Assembly (NCBI GenBank): GCA_036555035.1
Contig: DATBMB010000174.1
Location: 7,487-71,486, forward strand
Direction: 5' to 3'
Length of the DNA stretch: 64,000 nt
Source of the DNA: SG8-41 sp036555035
GTDB taxonomy: Bacteria; Pseudomonadota; Gammaproteobacteria; Burkholderiales; SG8-41
Under the pieces are notes generated by a model, which was not told where the DNA came from, searched no databases, and saw only the letters and a program-made list of their open reading frames with translations. This document shows positions 26,356 through 36,016 of this stretch, piece after piece (the stretch's first letter is position 1; every line of letters starts with the position of its first letter). A program made the translations under genes and the position numbers.

Positions 26356-27159
26356 ATGTCCCGCAAGACCGAAACCGAGAACGGAAATCGCCTCACCGGA
26401 ACCCAGAGCATCGAGCGCGCGCTGACGCTGCTGCGCGAGATCGCCGCCCACAACCGCAGCGGCTCGCGCCTGCTCGATCTCGCCGCCCGCACCGGGCTGC
26501 AGCGCCCGACCGTGCATCGCATGCTGAAGTGCCTCGCCGCGGAAAGCATGGTGCAGCAGGATTTGGAGTCGCACCGCTATTTCCTCGGCTCGATGATGTT
26601 CGAGCTCGGGCTTACGGCCGCGCCGCGCTTCAACCTGCGCGAGATCTGCCATCCCGCGCTGACGCGCATCGCGGAGGCGACCGGCGACACCGTGTTTCTG
26701 ACCCAGCGGAGCGGGCTCGATTCGGTGTGCCTCGACCGGCGTGAAGGCACGTTTCCGATCAAGACCTTCACCCTCGAGATCGGCATGCGCCGCCCGCTCG
26801 GAGTGGGCACCGGCTCGCTCGCGATCCTCTCCGCGCTCACCGAGGACGAGATCCAGCGCGTGGTCGCGGCCAACGCCGTGCGCCTGCCCGAGTACGGCCT
26901 TACCGCCCCCGTCCTGCTCACCCAGGTGAAGAAATCGCAGAAGCTGGGCTACGCCATGCGCGATGTGTCGGGCCTCGCCGGCGTGCGCTCGGTGGGCCAG
27001 ACGCTGCGCAACCAGAGCGGCATGGCGTTCGCCGCGATCTCGGTGTCCACCATCTCCAGCCGGATGAGCGAGAAGCGCGCAGGCGAGGTCGCCCAGCTGC
27101 TGAAAGGGGAGTCGCGCCAGATCGAGCGCCAGCTTGCGAACGGCACCGAGCACCGCTAG
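26356..27159 (+). CDS. IclR-family transcriptional regulator
   Basis: This regulator of 267 residues has an N-terminal winged helix-turn-helix (SIERALTLLREIAAHNRSGS ... RTGLQRPTVHRMLKCLAAE, about 18-70). An IclR effector-binding domain follows (about 90-260). The start MSRKTETENG is chosen because longer readings run into the divergent promoter region. It directly precedes, with no gap, a CoA-transferase gene, so it is probably co-transcribed with the catabolic genes. The 9-bp-arm palindrome upstream is its likely binding site. The effector is unknown; a C5 dicarboxylate or its CoA ester would fit the neighbours. Confidence 0.92.
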   Translation: MSRKTETENGNRLTGTQSIERALTLLREIAAHNRSGSRLLDLAARTGLQRPTVHRMLKCLAAESMVQQDLESHRYFLGSMMFELGLTAAPRFNLREICHPALTRIAEATGDTVFLTQRSGLDSVCLDRREGTFPIKTFTLEIGMRRPLGVGTGSLAILSALTEDEIQRVVAANAVRLPEYGLTAPVLLTQVKKSQKLGYAMRDVSGLAGVRSVGQTLRNQSGMAFAAISVSTISSRMSEKRAGEVAQLLKGESRQIERQLANGTEHR

Positions 27160-28404
27160 GTGAAGCCGTTCGCGACCGCTGCCCGCTGTCCGCTCGACGG
27201 CGTGCGGGTGCTCGATCTCTCGCGCCTCGTCGCCGGCAACACGCTGAGCCAGGTGCTCGGGGATTTCGGCGCTGAGGTGATCAAGGTCGAGCCGCCGGCC
27301 GGCGACTCCCTGCGCGCCTGGCAGACGAACGGCGTGCAGGTGAACTGGAAGCTCTACGCCCGCAACAAGAAGAGCCTGTGCCTCGAGCTGCGCAAGCCCG
27401 AGGCGCGCAAGCTCCTGCTCGACCTCGCTCCCACGGCCGCGATCTTCATCGAGAGCTTTCGCCCGGGCACGCTCGAGGACATGGGACTTGCGCCCGAGGT
27501 CCTGCTCGCGCGCAATCCGAGGCTCGTCATCGTGCGCATCTCCGGCTGGGGCCAGGACGGGCCCTACCGCCGCCGTCCCGGCTTCGGCACCCTGGTCGAG
27601 GGCCTGTCGGGCTTTGCGTCCTTCAACGGATTTGCCGACCGCGAGCCGGTGCTGCCGCCGATGTATCTCGCCGACACCGTCGCCGGGCTCTACGGCGCGG
27701 CGGGCGTGATGATCGCGCTGCGCGAGGTGGAACGAAACGGCGGCCGCGGGCAGGTGATCGATCTCCCGCTGCTCGATCCGCTGTTCGCGGTGCTCGGACC
27801 CCAGGCCGCCAACTACCGGTTGACCGGCAAGGTCAAGCCGCGCACCGGCAGCCGCTCGACCAATGCCGCGCCGCGCAACGCCTATCGCTGCAAGGACGGA
27901 AAGTACGTGGGCCTGTCCGCCTCGACCCAGAAGATGGCGGAACGGGTGTTCCGCTCGATCGGCCGCGCGGACCTTGTCGACAATCCGCGCTACCGCAACA
28001 ACGCCGACCGGGTGCGGCATGCCGAGGAGCTCGACGCGATCATCGGGGGCTTTGTCGCGCAGCGCACCCAGGCGGAGAACGTGGCGTTCTTCGAGCAGGC
28101 CGAGGTCACGATCGGCCCGATCTACGACATCTCGCAGATCGTCGAGGACCCGCACGTGCGCGACCGCGAGCTGATCGCGGACTACCCGGATCCCGAGATG
28201 GGCGCGTTCCCGATGCATCACGTGGTGCCGCGCCTCACCGGCACGCCAGGCGCGATCCGCACACCCGCCCCGCGGCTGGGCGAGCACAACCGGGCGCTCC
28301 TCGCGGAGATCGGCGTGGACGAGGCGGCCTACGCGCGGCTCCTCGCTTCGGGCGCCGTGTGCGAGGGCGAACGCGCGGCGGCCGCGACCGCGGAGGAGAC
28401 CTGA
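27160..28404 (+). CDS. CaiB/BaiF-family CoA-transferase (first copy)
   Basis: This class III CoA-transferase of 414 residues moves CoA between carboxylic acids through an enzyme-bound anhydride. The conserved DFGAEVIKVE segment, the SFRPG motif and the candidate catalytic aspartate D172 (YLADTVAGLYG) are present. The GTG start follows the IclR stop immediately, and its stop overlaps the next ATG by 1 bp. Class III enzymes activate itaconate, mesaconate, succinate and others. Position next to a CitE-type lyase and a hydratase points to a C5 dicarboxylate acceptor, an inference from context. Confidence 0.9.
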   Translation: MKPFATAARCPLDGVRVLDLSRLVAGNTLSQVLGDFGAEVIKVEPPAGDSLRAWQTNGVQVNWKLYARNKKSLCLELRKPEARKLLLDLAPTAAIFIESFRPGTLEDMGLAPEVLLARNPRLVIVRISGWGQDGPYRRRPGFGTLVEGLSGFASFNGFADREPVLPPMYLADTVAGLYGAAGVMIALREVERNGGRGQVIDLPLLDPLFAVLGPQAANYRLTGKVKPRTGSRSTNAAPRNAYRCKDGKYVGLSASTQKMAERVFRSIGRADLVDNPRYRNNADRVRHAEELDAIIGGFVAQRTQAENVAFFEQAEVTIGPIYDISQIVEDPHVRDRELIADYPDPEMGAFPMHHVVPRLTGTPGAIRTPAPRLGEHNRALLAEIGVDEAAYARLLASGAVCEGERAAAATAEET

Positions 28405-29312
28405 TGAAACCCGATCTTCCAGTCTGGCGCTCGCTGCTCTACGTGCCGGTCAACGTCGAGAAGTTCGTCGACAAGGCGCACACCCGCGGCGCCGACGTGC
28501 TCCAGCTCGACCTCGAGGACGCGGTGCCGCCGGCGGAGAAGGAAAAGGCCCGCACCCTGGTCGAGAAAAACGCGGCGCGCGTGCGGCGCGGGGGCGCCGA
28601 CGTGGTGGTGCGCATCAACCAGCCGCTCTCCCTCGCGGTGCGCGACCTCGAGCATTCGGTCTGCCCCGACGTCGACGGCATCGCCGTCACCAAGGCCGAC
28701 AGCGCCTCGCACGTGAGGCTTCTCGACCAGCTCGTCAGCGAGCTCGAGGCGAAGCGCGGGATGAAAACCGGGCACACGAAGTTCATCGTGATGATCGAGA
28801 CCGCGGACGCCTTCACCCGCATCGACGAGATTCCGCGCGCGAGCCCGCGCGTCGCGGCGATGAACATCGGCGGCGAGGATTTCGCGCTCGATATCAACGC
28901 CGAGCCGGATGAAGACGTCCTGCTGCACCCCAAGCAGCGCATGATCATATCTGCGCGCGCCGCCGGCGTGATGCCGCTCGGCTTCATCGGCACCGTGGCC
29001 GATTTCAGCGACTGGGAGAAGTTCCGTCTCATGGTGCGCCGCTCGCGCCGCTTCGGCTTCGACGGCGCGGGCTGCATCCATCCCGGGCAGGTGAAGATCG
29101 TGAACGAGGAGTACACCCCGAGCGCGGAGGAGGTGGCCTATGCGCGCAAAGTCATACGGATGGATCAGGAGGCGCAGGCCGCGGGCCGCGGCTCGTTCCA
29201 GATCGACGGCAAGATGATCGACATCCCCGTCGTGGTGCGCGCCGAGCGGCTGATCCGGCGCTACGAGGCAATCAAGGCGCGCGAGGCGAAGACGCTCGCC
29301 GCCGCACGATGA
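28404..29312 (+). CDS. HpcH/HpaI (CitE-like) lyase, candidate citramalyl-CoA lyase
   Basis: This 302-residue TIM-barrel lyase of the CitE family cleaves beta-hydroxyacyl-CoA thioesters such as citramalyl-CoA, malyl-CoA and citryl-ACP. It shows RSLLYVPVN, the metal/acidic motif LDLEDAVPPAEK, the Glu in VMIETADAF and GGEDFALDINAE, followed by GFIGTVADFSDWEKF and GCIHPGQV. No citrate-lyase partner subunits are adjacent, so the free-standing citramalyl- or malyl-CoA lyase type is favoured. It is flanked by a CoA-transferase and a hydratase with 1-4 bp overlaps, indicating tight coupling. Confidence 0.88.
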   Translation: MKPDLPVWRSLLYVPVNVEKFVDKAHTRGADVLQLDLEDAVPPAEKEKARTLVEKNAARVRRGGADVVVRINQPLSLAVRDLEHSVCPDVDGIAVTKADSASHVRLLDQLVSELEAKRGMKTGHTKFIVMIETADAFTRIDEIPRASPRVAAMNIGGEDFALDINAEPDEDVLLHPKQRMIISARAAGVMPLGFIGTVADFSDWEKFRLMVRRSRRFGFDGAGCIHPGQVKIVNEEYTPSAEEVAYARKVIRMDQEAQAAGRGSFQIDGKMIDIPVVVRAERLIRRYEAIKAREAKTLAAAR

Positions 29313-30175
29313 GGAAACCCATGTCCCACGATCTCGAAAAGCTGAAGGAGTGGATCGGCCAGAAAGAGTCGGACGTCGACTACGTGACCGTTCCCGCCGT
29401 GCACCGGCTCGCCGCGACCCTGGATCGCGACGATCCCATGCCGCGGATGGGCGATCCCCTGCCGGTCGGCTGGCACCAGATTCTCTTCCCGCGCGTCGTG
29501 CGCCACTCGCAGATCGGGGCGGACGGCCATCCCGAGCGCGGCGATTTCCTGCCGCCGGTGCCGCTGCCGCGGCGCATGTTCGCCGGCAAGCGCACGACGT
29601 TCCACGCGGATCTGCAGGTGGGCGACGCCGTGCGCCGCGATTCGGTCATCAAGGACGTCGTCGTCAAGCAGGGCCGCACCGGGACGATGGTGTTCGTGAC
29701 GGTGAAGACGGAGGTCACGGGACCGCGCGGGCTCGCCATCACGGAAGAGCACGATTATGTCTACCGCGAGGCACCCGCCCCCGGCGCAGCGCCCCAGCCG
29801 CCGCAGCCGGCCCCGGGAAGGGCGGTCTGGAGCCGCACCGTCACGCCCGACCCGGTGATGCTGTTCCGCTATTCCGCGCTCACCTTCAACGGGCACCGCA
29901 TTCACTACGACTTCCCCTACGTGACCCGGGTCGAGGGCTATCCGGGGCTCGTGATGAACGGCGGGCTCACCACGCTCCTCGTGTTCGAGCTCGCGCGCGC
30001 CCATGGGTCCGCCCCCATCCGCCATATCTCCTCGCGCAATGTCCGCGCGCTGTTCGTGAACCAGCCGATCACGATCGGAGGCGAGCCCTCGGCGGACCAG
30101 CGGACGGCGAAGCTGTGGGCGCTCAACCCGGACGGCGCCCTCGCCCTGACCGCCGAGGCGGAATTTCGAGCGTAG
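29309..30175 (+). CDS. MaoC-type hotdog hydratase, mesaconyl-C4-CoA/itaconyl-CoA hydratase-like
   Basis: This 288-residue protein has the length and layout of the fused double-hotdog hydratases (FAS1-type dehydratase N-terminal domain plus MaoC domain). The catalytic-helix motif NGHRIHYD places H196, H199 and D201, preceded by FRYSALTF. Such enzymes hydrate mesaconyl-C4-CoA or itaconyl-CoA to citramalyl-CoA. The ATG overlaps the lyase stop by 4 bp; a second ATG at 29321 is possible. In this operon it would supply the substrate of the CitE-type lyase. Specificity is inferred. Confidence 0.85.
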   Translation: MRKPMSHDLEKLKEWIGQKESDVDYVTVPAVHRLAATLDRDDPMPRMGDPLPVGWHQILFPRVVRHSQIGADGHPERGDFLPPVPLPRRMFAGKRTTFHADLQVGDAVRRDSVIKDVVVKQGRTGTMVFVTVKTEVTGPRGLAITEEHDYVYREAPAPGAAPQPPQPAPGRAVWSRTVTPDPVMLFRYSALTFNGHRIHYDFPYVTRVEGYPGLVMNGGLTTLLVFELARAHGSAPIRHISSRNVRALFVNQPITIGGEPSADQRTAKLWALNPDGALALTAEAEFRA

Positions 30176-30178
30176 CTC

Positions 30179-31396
30179 ATGGCGGGCGGCCCCCTCGAAG
30201 GCGTGCGCGTGGTGGACCTCACGTCCGTCGTGGTCGGGCCGCTCGCGACGCAGATCCTCGCCGACCACGGTGCCGAGGTGATCAAGGTGGAATCGAAGGC
30301 GGGCGACCTGGTGCGCATCATGAACGGACGCTCCGTCACCCCGGGCATGGGCGCCAAGTTCCTGCATCTCAACCGCAACAAGCGCTCGATCGTGCTCGAT
30401 CTCAAGCAGCCGGCCGGGCACGGGGCGCTGCTGCGGTTGCTCGAGCGCGCCGACGTCATGCTGTGGAACAACCGCCCGCAATCGATGGCGCGCATGAAGC
30501 TCTCCTATGACGACGTGCGCGCGGCCAACCCGAAGATCATCTACTGCGGTCTCTTCGGATTCGGCCAGGACGGGCGCTACCGCGACAAGCCGGCCTACGA
30601 CACCATCATCCAGGGCGCGGGCGGCATGGCGGCGCTCCATCATCGCGCGATGGGCGAGCCGCGCTTCGTGCCGATGGTGGTGGCGGACAAGGTGGTGGGA
30701 CTGATCGCGGTGCAGATGATCGCGATGGCGCTCTACGGCCGCGTGCGCACCGGCGCGGGCTGCTCGATCGAGATCCCGATGTTCGAGAACCTGGTGAAAT
30801 TCGTGCTGGAGGAGCACATGTATCTCAAGACCTTCGTGCCCCCGCTCGGCGAGACCGGCGACCCGCGGCTGCTCGATCCCATCAACAAGCCGCTGCCCAC
30901 CCGCGACGGCTACATCTGCATCTCGGCCAACACCGACAAGCAGGTCTTCGCCTTCTTCGACGCGATCGGCCGGCCCGAGCTGAAGACCGATCCGCGCTTC
31001 TCGAACGTGCCCGCCCGCTTCGCCCACGTGAAGGACTATTTCGAGGTGCGCAGGGTCGCGCTGAGGGACAGAACCACCGCCGAGTGGCTGGAGATCTTCG
31101 ACCGCTGCGACATACCGGCGACGCCCTACCACACGCTCGACAGCCTGCTCGAGGACCCGCATCTCGCGGACATCGGGTTCTTCGAGCTGAAGGACCATCC
31201 CACGGAAGGCAGGACGCGCAGCATGCGGCTGCCCAACAAGTGGTCGACCGGCACGCGCCGCGGCTGGGCGCCGGCCCCCAAGCTCGGGCAGCACAGCGTC
31301 GAGATCCTGCGCGAGGCCGGCTACGACGACGCCGCGATCGAGGCCATGGTGGCGAGCGGCGTGACCCTCGATGGACGCCTCACACCGGGGGAATGA
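30179..31396 (+). CDS. CaiB/BaiF-family CoA-transferase (second copy)
   Basis: This is a second class III CoA-transferase of 405 residues, only moderately similar to the first. It has DHGAEVIKVE, LDLKQPAG, FGQDGRYRDKPAYD and the candidate catalytic aspartate D170 (VVADKVVG). It starts 3 bp after the hydratase stop and ends the operon. The divergence from the first copy argues for a different acceptor or donor rather than a recent duplication. A mesaconyl-CoA C1-C4 transferase would be one reading, an itaconate or succinate-dependent activator another; sequence alone does not decide. Confidence 0.9.
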   Translation: MAGGPLEGVRVVDLTSVVVGPLATQILADHGAEVIKVESKAGDLVRIMNGRSVTPGMGAKFLHLNRNKRSIVLDLKQPAGHGALLRLLERADVMLWNNRPQSMARMKLSYDDVRAANPKIIYCGLFGFGQDGRYRDKPAYDTIIQGAGGMAALHHRAMGEPRFVPMVVADKVVGLIAVQMIAMALYGRVRTGAGCSIEIPMFENLVKFVLEEHMYLKTFVPPLGETGDPRLLDPINKPLPTRDGYICISANTDKQVFAFFDAIGRPELKTDPRFSNVPARFAHVKDYFEVRRVALRDRTTAEWLEIFDRCDIPATPYHTLDSLLEDPHLADIGFFELKDHPTEGRTRSMRLPNKWSTGTRRGWAPAPKLGQHSVEILREAGYDDAAIEAMVASGVTLDGRLTPGE

Positions 31397-31446
31397 ACGC
31401 CGATCGGCTGCTGTAAACTATGCGCCCGCTCAACTCGGAGAATCCC

Positions 31447-32307
31447 ATGCACGGCCCGACGCTGCCCCTTCGCCATCTGATCGCCGCCTTCCTCCTTCCC
31501 GTCGCGCTCGCCCTGCCCGGCTGCGCGATTGCGCAGGACAAGGAATACACGCCCTCCGTCGGCCAGGAAGGCAAGGACGTCATCTGGGTGCCGACGCCGC
31601 AGGCGCTGGTCGAGAAGATGCTCGACATGGCAAAGCTGACGCCCAAGGACATCCACTTCGACCTCGGCAGCGGTGACGGGCGCACGGTGATCACCGCGGC
31701 CAAGCGCGGGGCGCAGGCCGTCGGCGTGGAATACAACCCCGACATGGTCGCGCTCTCGGAGCGGGCCGCGGCCAAGGAAGGCGTCTCGGCCAGGGCCAAG
31801 TTCATACAGGGCGACATCTTCCAGACCGACTTCAGCAAAGCCACCGTCCTCACCCTCTACCTCCTGCCGAGCCTCAACATGAAGCTGCGCCCGACCATCC
31901 TCAAGATGGCCCCTGGCACGCGCGTCGTCTCTCACGCCTTCAGCATGGACGACTGGCAGGCGGACCAGACCGAGACCGTGGAAGGCCGCACCGCCTACCT
32001 GTGGATCGTTCCGGCGGTGGTCGAGGGCACGTGGCGCTGGAACGGCACCGGCAGCGGCCCGAAGCAATACTGGTTGAAGCTGCGCCAGCAGTTCCAGAAG
32101 GTCGAGGGCGAGATCGAGCTCGACGGGCGCCCGGGCCAGCTGCGCGACGTGAAGCTCCGCGGCGACCAGATCAGCTTCTCGGTGCTGGACGCTGCCGGCA
32201 CCCGGCGCGACTTCTCCGGCCGCGTCGCCGGCAACTCGATGCAGGGCGCGACGAAGCGGCTCACCGGAGCCGGCGAAGGCAAGTGGTCCGCCACCCGCAT
32301 GAATTGA
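31447..32307 (+). CDS. Exported class I SAM-dependent methyltransferase-like protein
   Basis: This 286-residue protein carries an N-terminal signal: MHGPTLPLRH is followed by a hydrophobic core and LALPGC. The last fits a lipobox with C26, or cleavage may occur after AIA. A Rossmann methyltransferase fold follows, with motif I FDLGSGDGRT (71-80), the acidic GVEYNPD and FIQGDIF. CGGAG seven bases upstream selects this ATG over one 27 bp earlier. The C-terminal third (about 195-286) is beta-rich and unrelated. SAM is cytoplasmic, so an exported SAM enzyme is puzzling; such proteins exist in betaproteobacteria without known function. Confidence 0.82.
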   Translation: MHGPTLPLRHLIAAFLLPVALALPGCAIAQDKEYTPSVGQEGKDVIWVPTPQALVEKMLDMAKLTPKDIHFDLGSGDGRTVITAAKRGAQAVGVEYNPDMVALSERAAAKEGVSARAKFIQGDIFQTDFSKATVLTLYLLPSLNMKLRPTILKMAPGTRVVSHAFSMDDWQADQTETVEGRTAYLWIVPAVVEGTWRWNGTGSGPKQYWLKLRQQFQKVEGEIELDGRPGQLRDVKLRGDQISFSVLDAAGTRRDFSGRVAGNSMQGATKRLTGAGEGKWSATRMN

Positions 32308-32326
32308 GAATCAGAATCAAGCTCCC

Positions 32327-32443
32327 CTCCTGCCCGAGGGCGAGTCGGGGTTTCGAGACGCATGTCGTCGAGCCGACGAGCGCCCGACGCGATGCAGCGC
32401 GGCGGGATGGACGGGGTCCCACGAAGTGACGGGGTGGTGGGAG
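32327..32443 (+). repeat. Dispersed intergenic repeat, copy B
   Basis: This 117-bp segment is the same-orientation counterpart of 14882-15000. The two copies differ by scattered substitutions and small indels. The core from GACGCGATGCAGCGCGGCGG to TGACGGGGTGGTGGGAG is nearly identical. It lies between the exported methyltransferase stop and the 3-hydroxyacyl-CoA dehydrogenase start. Both copies sit directly downstream of a plus-strand gene. Confidence 0.85.
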
Positions 32444-32503
32444 TCCCGCGTCGCAACTCTACGCGCCGCCCCCGGCCCGTTGATCTCATCCGGAGTTTGA
32501 ACC

Positions 32504-33436
32504 ATGGCAGTCAAGCAACGCACCGCCGCCATCATCGGCGGCGGCATCATGGGCGGCGATATCGCCATCGTCTTTGCCGCGGGCGGCTGGAAAGTGCACG
32601 TGATGAGCCCGTCGCAGAAGACGCGCGACGCGCTGCCGGCGCGAATTGCGGCCGGTCTGGCGAAGCTCGCGGCCCCGCCCGCCCACGCCGCTAACGTCGA
32701 GACCTGCGCGCGGATCGAGGACCTGCCGTGGCGCGACATAGACATCGCAGTCGAAGCCGCGACCGAGGACCTTCCGCTCAAGCAGAGGCTGTTCGCGCAG
32801 ATCGACACGCTCGCGCGCCCCGGCATCGCGCTCGCGACCAACACGTCAAATTTCCCGATTGGCGAGATCGGCAGGAATCTCACGCACCGCGCGCGGGTCG
32901 CCGGCCTGCACTTTTTCATGCCGGCCCACCTCGTGCCGCTGGTCGAAGTGGTAAGCGCAGAGTTCACCGATCCCCGGGTGGCCGGGGAGCTGGTTGCGCT
33001 CATGAAGGCGCTCGGCAAGGCGCCGATCTGGGTGAAGAAGGACGTCCCCGGCTTTGTCGGCAACCGCATCCAGCACGCGATGCTGCGGGAGGCGTTCTAC
33101 CTCATCAACGACGGCATCGTCGACGCGGACGGGGTCGACACCGCGGTGCGCTACGGCTTCGGCTTCCGCTTCATCGCCTGCGGTCCCATCCTGCAGAAGG
33201 AGATGTCGGGCTGGGACACCAACTATATCGTCGGTTCCGCGCTCTACCCCCACCTCTACAACGAGAAGGCACCGCCACCGTTCCTGAAGGAGATGGTGGA
33301 CAAGGGCCACCTCGGGATGAAAGCAAAGCAGGGCTTCTGGAAGTGGGACGACGCGAAGATCGCGCGCGAGAAGGCGCGCATCGAGCGCTGCCTTCAGGCG
33401 GGGATGGCGATCCTCAACTCAGACGGCGGAAAGTAA
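32504..33436 (+). CDS. 3-hydroxyacyl-CoA dehydrogenase family protein
   Basis: This NAD-dependent dehydrogenase of 310 residues oxidises a 3-hydroxyacyl-CoA or a related 3-hydroxy acid. The N-terminal Rossmann motif is IIGGGIMGGDIAIVFAAGG (about 10-28). The catalytic histidine region reads LHFFMPAHLVPLVEVV, and the C-terminal helical dimerisation domain includes VPGFVGNRIQHAMLREAFYL. It is a stand-alone form without a hydratase domain. Substrate is not evident; carnitine-, hydroxybutyryl-CoA- and gulonate-type dehydrogenases share the fold. A 6-bp hairpin (33439-33459) follows the stop but has no T-run. Confidence 0.88.
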   Translation: MAVKQRTAAIIGGGIMGGDIAIVFAAGGWKVHVMSPSQKTRDALPARIAAGLAKLAAPPAHAANVETCARIEDLPWRDIDIAVEAATEDLPLKQRLFAQIDTLARPGIALATNTSNFPIGEIGRNLTHRARVAGLHFFMPAHLVPLVEVVSAEFTDPRVAGELVALMKALGKAPIWVKKDVPGFVGNRIQHAMLREAFYLINDGIVDADGVDTAVRYGFGFRFIACGPILQKEMSGWDTNYIVGSALYPHLYNEKAPPPFLKEMVDKGHLGMKAKQGFWKWDDAKIAREKARIERCLQAGMAILNSDGGK

Positions 33437-33476
33437 GGGTCCCGGCACGCTATCGGGACGCAACCGAAAAAGGAAA

Positions 33477-33552
<76 letters not shown>

Positions 33553-33721
33553 CCTTGCTTCCAAAAAACGCTTACCTGCTAGAGAGTTGGATTGTAGTTG
33601 AGGATGTGAGCAAGCGCTCACTTTGAGCCATCCAGCAGGGCAAAAAACGAAAGCGCGGTATTAAATCGTCAATCGCGCGCATCGTCAAGAAAATTCTCCG
33701 ATTCGCTCCGCGCGCGCAAAC

Positions 33722-33747
33722 AAAAAAAGCCCCGCTTGCGCGGGGCT
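33722..33747 (-). terminator. groEL terminator
   Basis: On the minus strand an 8-bp perfect stem (AGCCCCGC/GCGGGGCT) with a GCAA loop is followed by seven T residues. It lies about 100 bp after the groEL stop. The rest of the 33553-33844 gap shows no gene. Confidence 0.92.
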
Positions 33748-33844
33748 CTCTGTCTCGAAGGAAGGGGGCACGGGGGAAACCACGGGTTTCCCCTGTTCCT
33801 CTCCTGCCCCAGATGGGCGGATGGATTGTGACGCGCGCAGCGCG

Positions 33845-35482
<1,638 letters not shown>

Positions 35483-35517
35483 ATCTGATTGCTCCTGTTA
35501 TTGCGGAATTCGCTCGA

Positions 35518-35811
35518 TTACTTGCCTTCGATTACGCCCATGATGTCTTCTTCGCGCATCACGAGCAGCTCGTCGCCTTTGACCTTCACCGTCTGCCCGG
35601 AGTACTTCCCGAACAGGATCCTGTCGCCGACCTTGACGTCGAGGGGACGCTGTTTCCCGTCCTCCAGGATCTTGCCTTTGCCCACCGCGATAACCTCTCC
35701 TTGGTCGGGTTTCTCGGCGGCGGTGTCGGGAATGACGATCCCGGATGCCGTCTTGCGTTCTTCCTCCAACCGCTTGACCATCACGCGGTCGTGTAATGGA
35801 CGTATCTTCAT
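35518..35811 (-). CDS. groES: 10-kDa co-chaperonin GroES
   Basis: GroES is the heptameric lid of GroEL. The 97 residues start MKIRPLHDRVMVKRLEEERK. The mobile loop (ERKTASGIVIPDTAAEKPDQ) and the DILFGKY-like RILFGKYSG segment are present. A longer in-frame reading would begin inside the CIRCE-containing leader and is rejected. It is the first gene of groESL, with HrcA-type control expected. Confidence 0.98.
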   Translation of the reverse strand: MKIRPLHDRVMVKRLEEERKTASGIVIPDTAAEKPDQGEVIAVGKGKILEDGKQRPLDVKVGDRILFGKYSGQTVKVKGDELLVMREEDIMGVIEGK

Positions 35812-35856
35812 CGTGAAGCCTCCTGTGGATTGGTCTGAATGACGGAGAACGACTGT

Positions 35857-35883
35857 CTGGCACTCGCCCCTGTCGAGTGCTAA
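35857..35883. promoter_or_regulatory. CIRCE operator (HrcA site) upstream of groES
   Basis: The inverted repeat has arms CTGGCACTC and GAGTGCTAA around a 9-bp spacer. The right arm is identical to the CIRCE consensus half-site; the left arm differs at two outer positions. It lies at the start of the groESL leader, just after the -10 box, as expected for HrcA repression relieved by heat stress. hrcA itself is not in the window. Confidence 0.93.
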
Positions 35884-35911
35884 CAATAGGCGTAAGTCCG
35901 CGCATTGTCAA
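35883..35911 (-). promoter_or_regulatory. Sigma-70 promoter of groESL
   Basis: On the minus strand a consensus TTGACA (35906-35911), a 17-bp spacer and TATTGT (35883-35888) lead directly into the CIRCE element. A sigma-32-type promoter was not evident. Confidence 0.8.
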
Positions 35912-36016
35912 TAGGTTAGCCGCGCATACCCACCCGCAATGCACCGGTGTGGGCGCACACTAACCCTGGTGGCGGCGAAAGGGTAAGCCGCCAGAAAACG
36001 CTGAGAAACTAACTGG

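Noticed and set aside
26332..31294. Two minus-strand frames of about 650-680 codons
   Set aside because: They mirror the IclR, CoA-transferase and lyase genes on the other strand and have shadow-like composition.
33439..33459. Hairpin GTCCCG/CGGGAC after the 3-hydroxyacyl-CoA dehydrogenase, considered as terminator
   Set aside because: Six-bp stem with a nine-base loop and no following T-run; too weak to call.
33606..33621. GTGAGC-AAGC-GCTCAC inverted repeat upstream of tRNA-Phe, considered as a LacI-type operator
   Set aside because: It does not fit TGNAANCGNTTNCA and has no associated regulator; arms are only 6 bp.
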